Shown: positions 63,269 to 64,000 of the stretch, piece after piece
Numbering within the stretch: the first letter of the stretch is position 1
Layout of the letters: the number at the start of each line of letters is the position of its first letter
Assembly: GCF_905220565.1 (NCBI RefSeq)
Contig: NC_059406.1
Location: 16,033,314-16,097,313 of the forward strand
Direction: 5' to 3'
From: Melitaea cinxia
Lineage: Eukaryota > Arthropoda > Insecta > Lepidoptera > Nymphalidae
DNA: 64,000 nucleotides
The notes under the pieces: model-generated
What the model was told of the DNA's origin: nothing
Seen by the model: only the letters and a program-made list of their open reading frames with translations
Databases searched by the model: none
Made by a program: the position numbers and the translations under genes

Positions 63269-64000
63269 GTGAGCGATAACTCTGTTTTTTCATGAGACCT
63301 GGCCGTGTTCCAGTGGTTTGCGTCGCAGTTTTGTACGTCGATAAGTTTATTACTCGTGTTTGATAACAAAACGTCACATCGTACTACGCTCTTATGTTAG
63401 CGATGTGAAAATTATATATTTTTAGAGCGATTGTGTCTAAATATCATGTCATGTAAAGATTCTTTGGAGGAGCAAGGTCATTAACATTAAAATTGTATAA
63501 TCGCCTCTTGACATTGGAATGGAAGGTTTTTATGTAAATTACATATTTACCTATTCATATAGTTTTGATCTTCTAATCAATATGTTTTATATATCACAAA
63601 GACTCGTTAAACATACAGAAAGCCTAAATAGTTTTGTATTTCCACAATACACGCAAAGAAATACCTTAAAGATGGAGCACATTATTGTAAAAGTCTATCA
63701 ATGCAATTTCTGATTTGTTCAGTATATAAAATTTTTTACTATTATATAAAATAAAAAATAAAAAACATTCACACATGCATGTAAATACATTCACAACTAT
63801 CACACGAAAATTCTTACTGATAACAAATATACAGTAAAACAAAAGAACAATACATTGTTCCATATTTACTCTGAAAACTAGAAATGCTAACAAAATATGC
63901 ATGTATACGTTTTAAACATAATATACAAGTTTGTTTATCTATATGCAATATTCTACGAGGAAAGACCTTCCTCGGTAAATGACCTATCCAGTAAAAAAAG
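63269..64000. other. Probable intron of the divergent gene, with an H1-like scrap at the end
   Basis: It is AT-rich and has no recognisable exon. The last 55 bases (CTACGAGGAAAGACCTTCCT, CGGTAAATGACCTATCCAGT) resemble the interior of Helitron-like family H1 and run off the window. Confidence 0.3.

Overview
This is AT-rich animal nuclear DNA, almost certainly from a moth or butterfly (Lepidoptera). The evidence is the gene structure (small phased exons, GT-AG introns, a single-copy animal gene) and the dense repeats: tRNA-derived SINEs and other short elements ending in a GGCCTATGYCCAGCAGTGG-type tail, RTE and Jockey/CR1-type LINEs, and many Helitron-like pieces ending ...CTAG. No prokaryotic, viral or CRISPR features were seen.

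The main gene is sorting nexin 27 (Snx27) on the minus strand. I could assemble it completely: nine coding exons from the ATG at 62468 to the stop at 30570, 1596 nt, 531 residues, with every splice phase consistent. It encodes a PDZ domain (exons 1-2), a PX domain (exons 3-4) and an atypical FERM region (exons 5-9), the layout of the retromer cargo adaptor. Its introns are full of mobile elements, including a full-length LINE open reading frame in intron 1 (52808-55765) and a decayed RTE element in intron 6 (about 37500-40910).

Two tandem-repeat expansions sit at its 3' end. The last 104-105 bp of exon 7, including its splice donor, is present eight times in a row (35511-36348). The last intron is filled by a 3.6-kb minisatellite of 26- and 12-bp units (30875-35098), itself split by a 5'-truncated LINE flanked by a 6-bp duplication.

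Two other genes are only touched. At the left end is the first coding exon (435-956, minus strand) of a gene I do not recognise. At the right end, divergent from Snx27, is a plausible first exon (63196-63268, plus strand) of a nuclear-encoded mitochondrial protein.

The remainder is mobile-element debris. The best-defined items are a non-autonomous piggyBac-like element with TTAA duplications (1201-2794), an internally deleted pogo-like element keeping an N-terminal helix-turn-helix and a C-terminal PHD-like zinc finger (22260-23908), a 335-bp retroposed family with clear target-site duplications, tRNA-derived SINEs, several nested Helitron-like families and several foldbacks. The stretch 25400-30100, downstream of Snx27, is AT-rich and nearly free of recognisable repeats. 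Repeat-family names come from recognition by eye, not from a library search.
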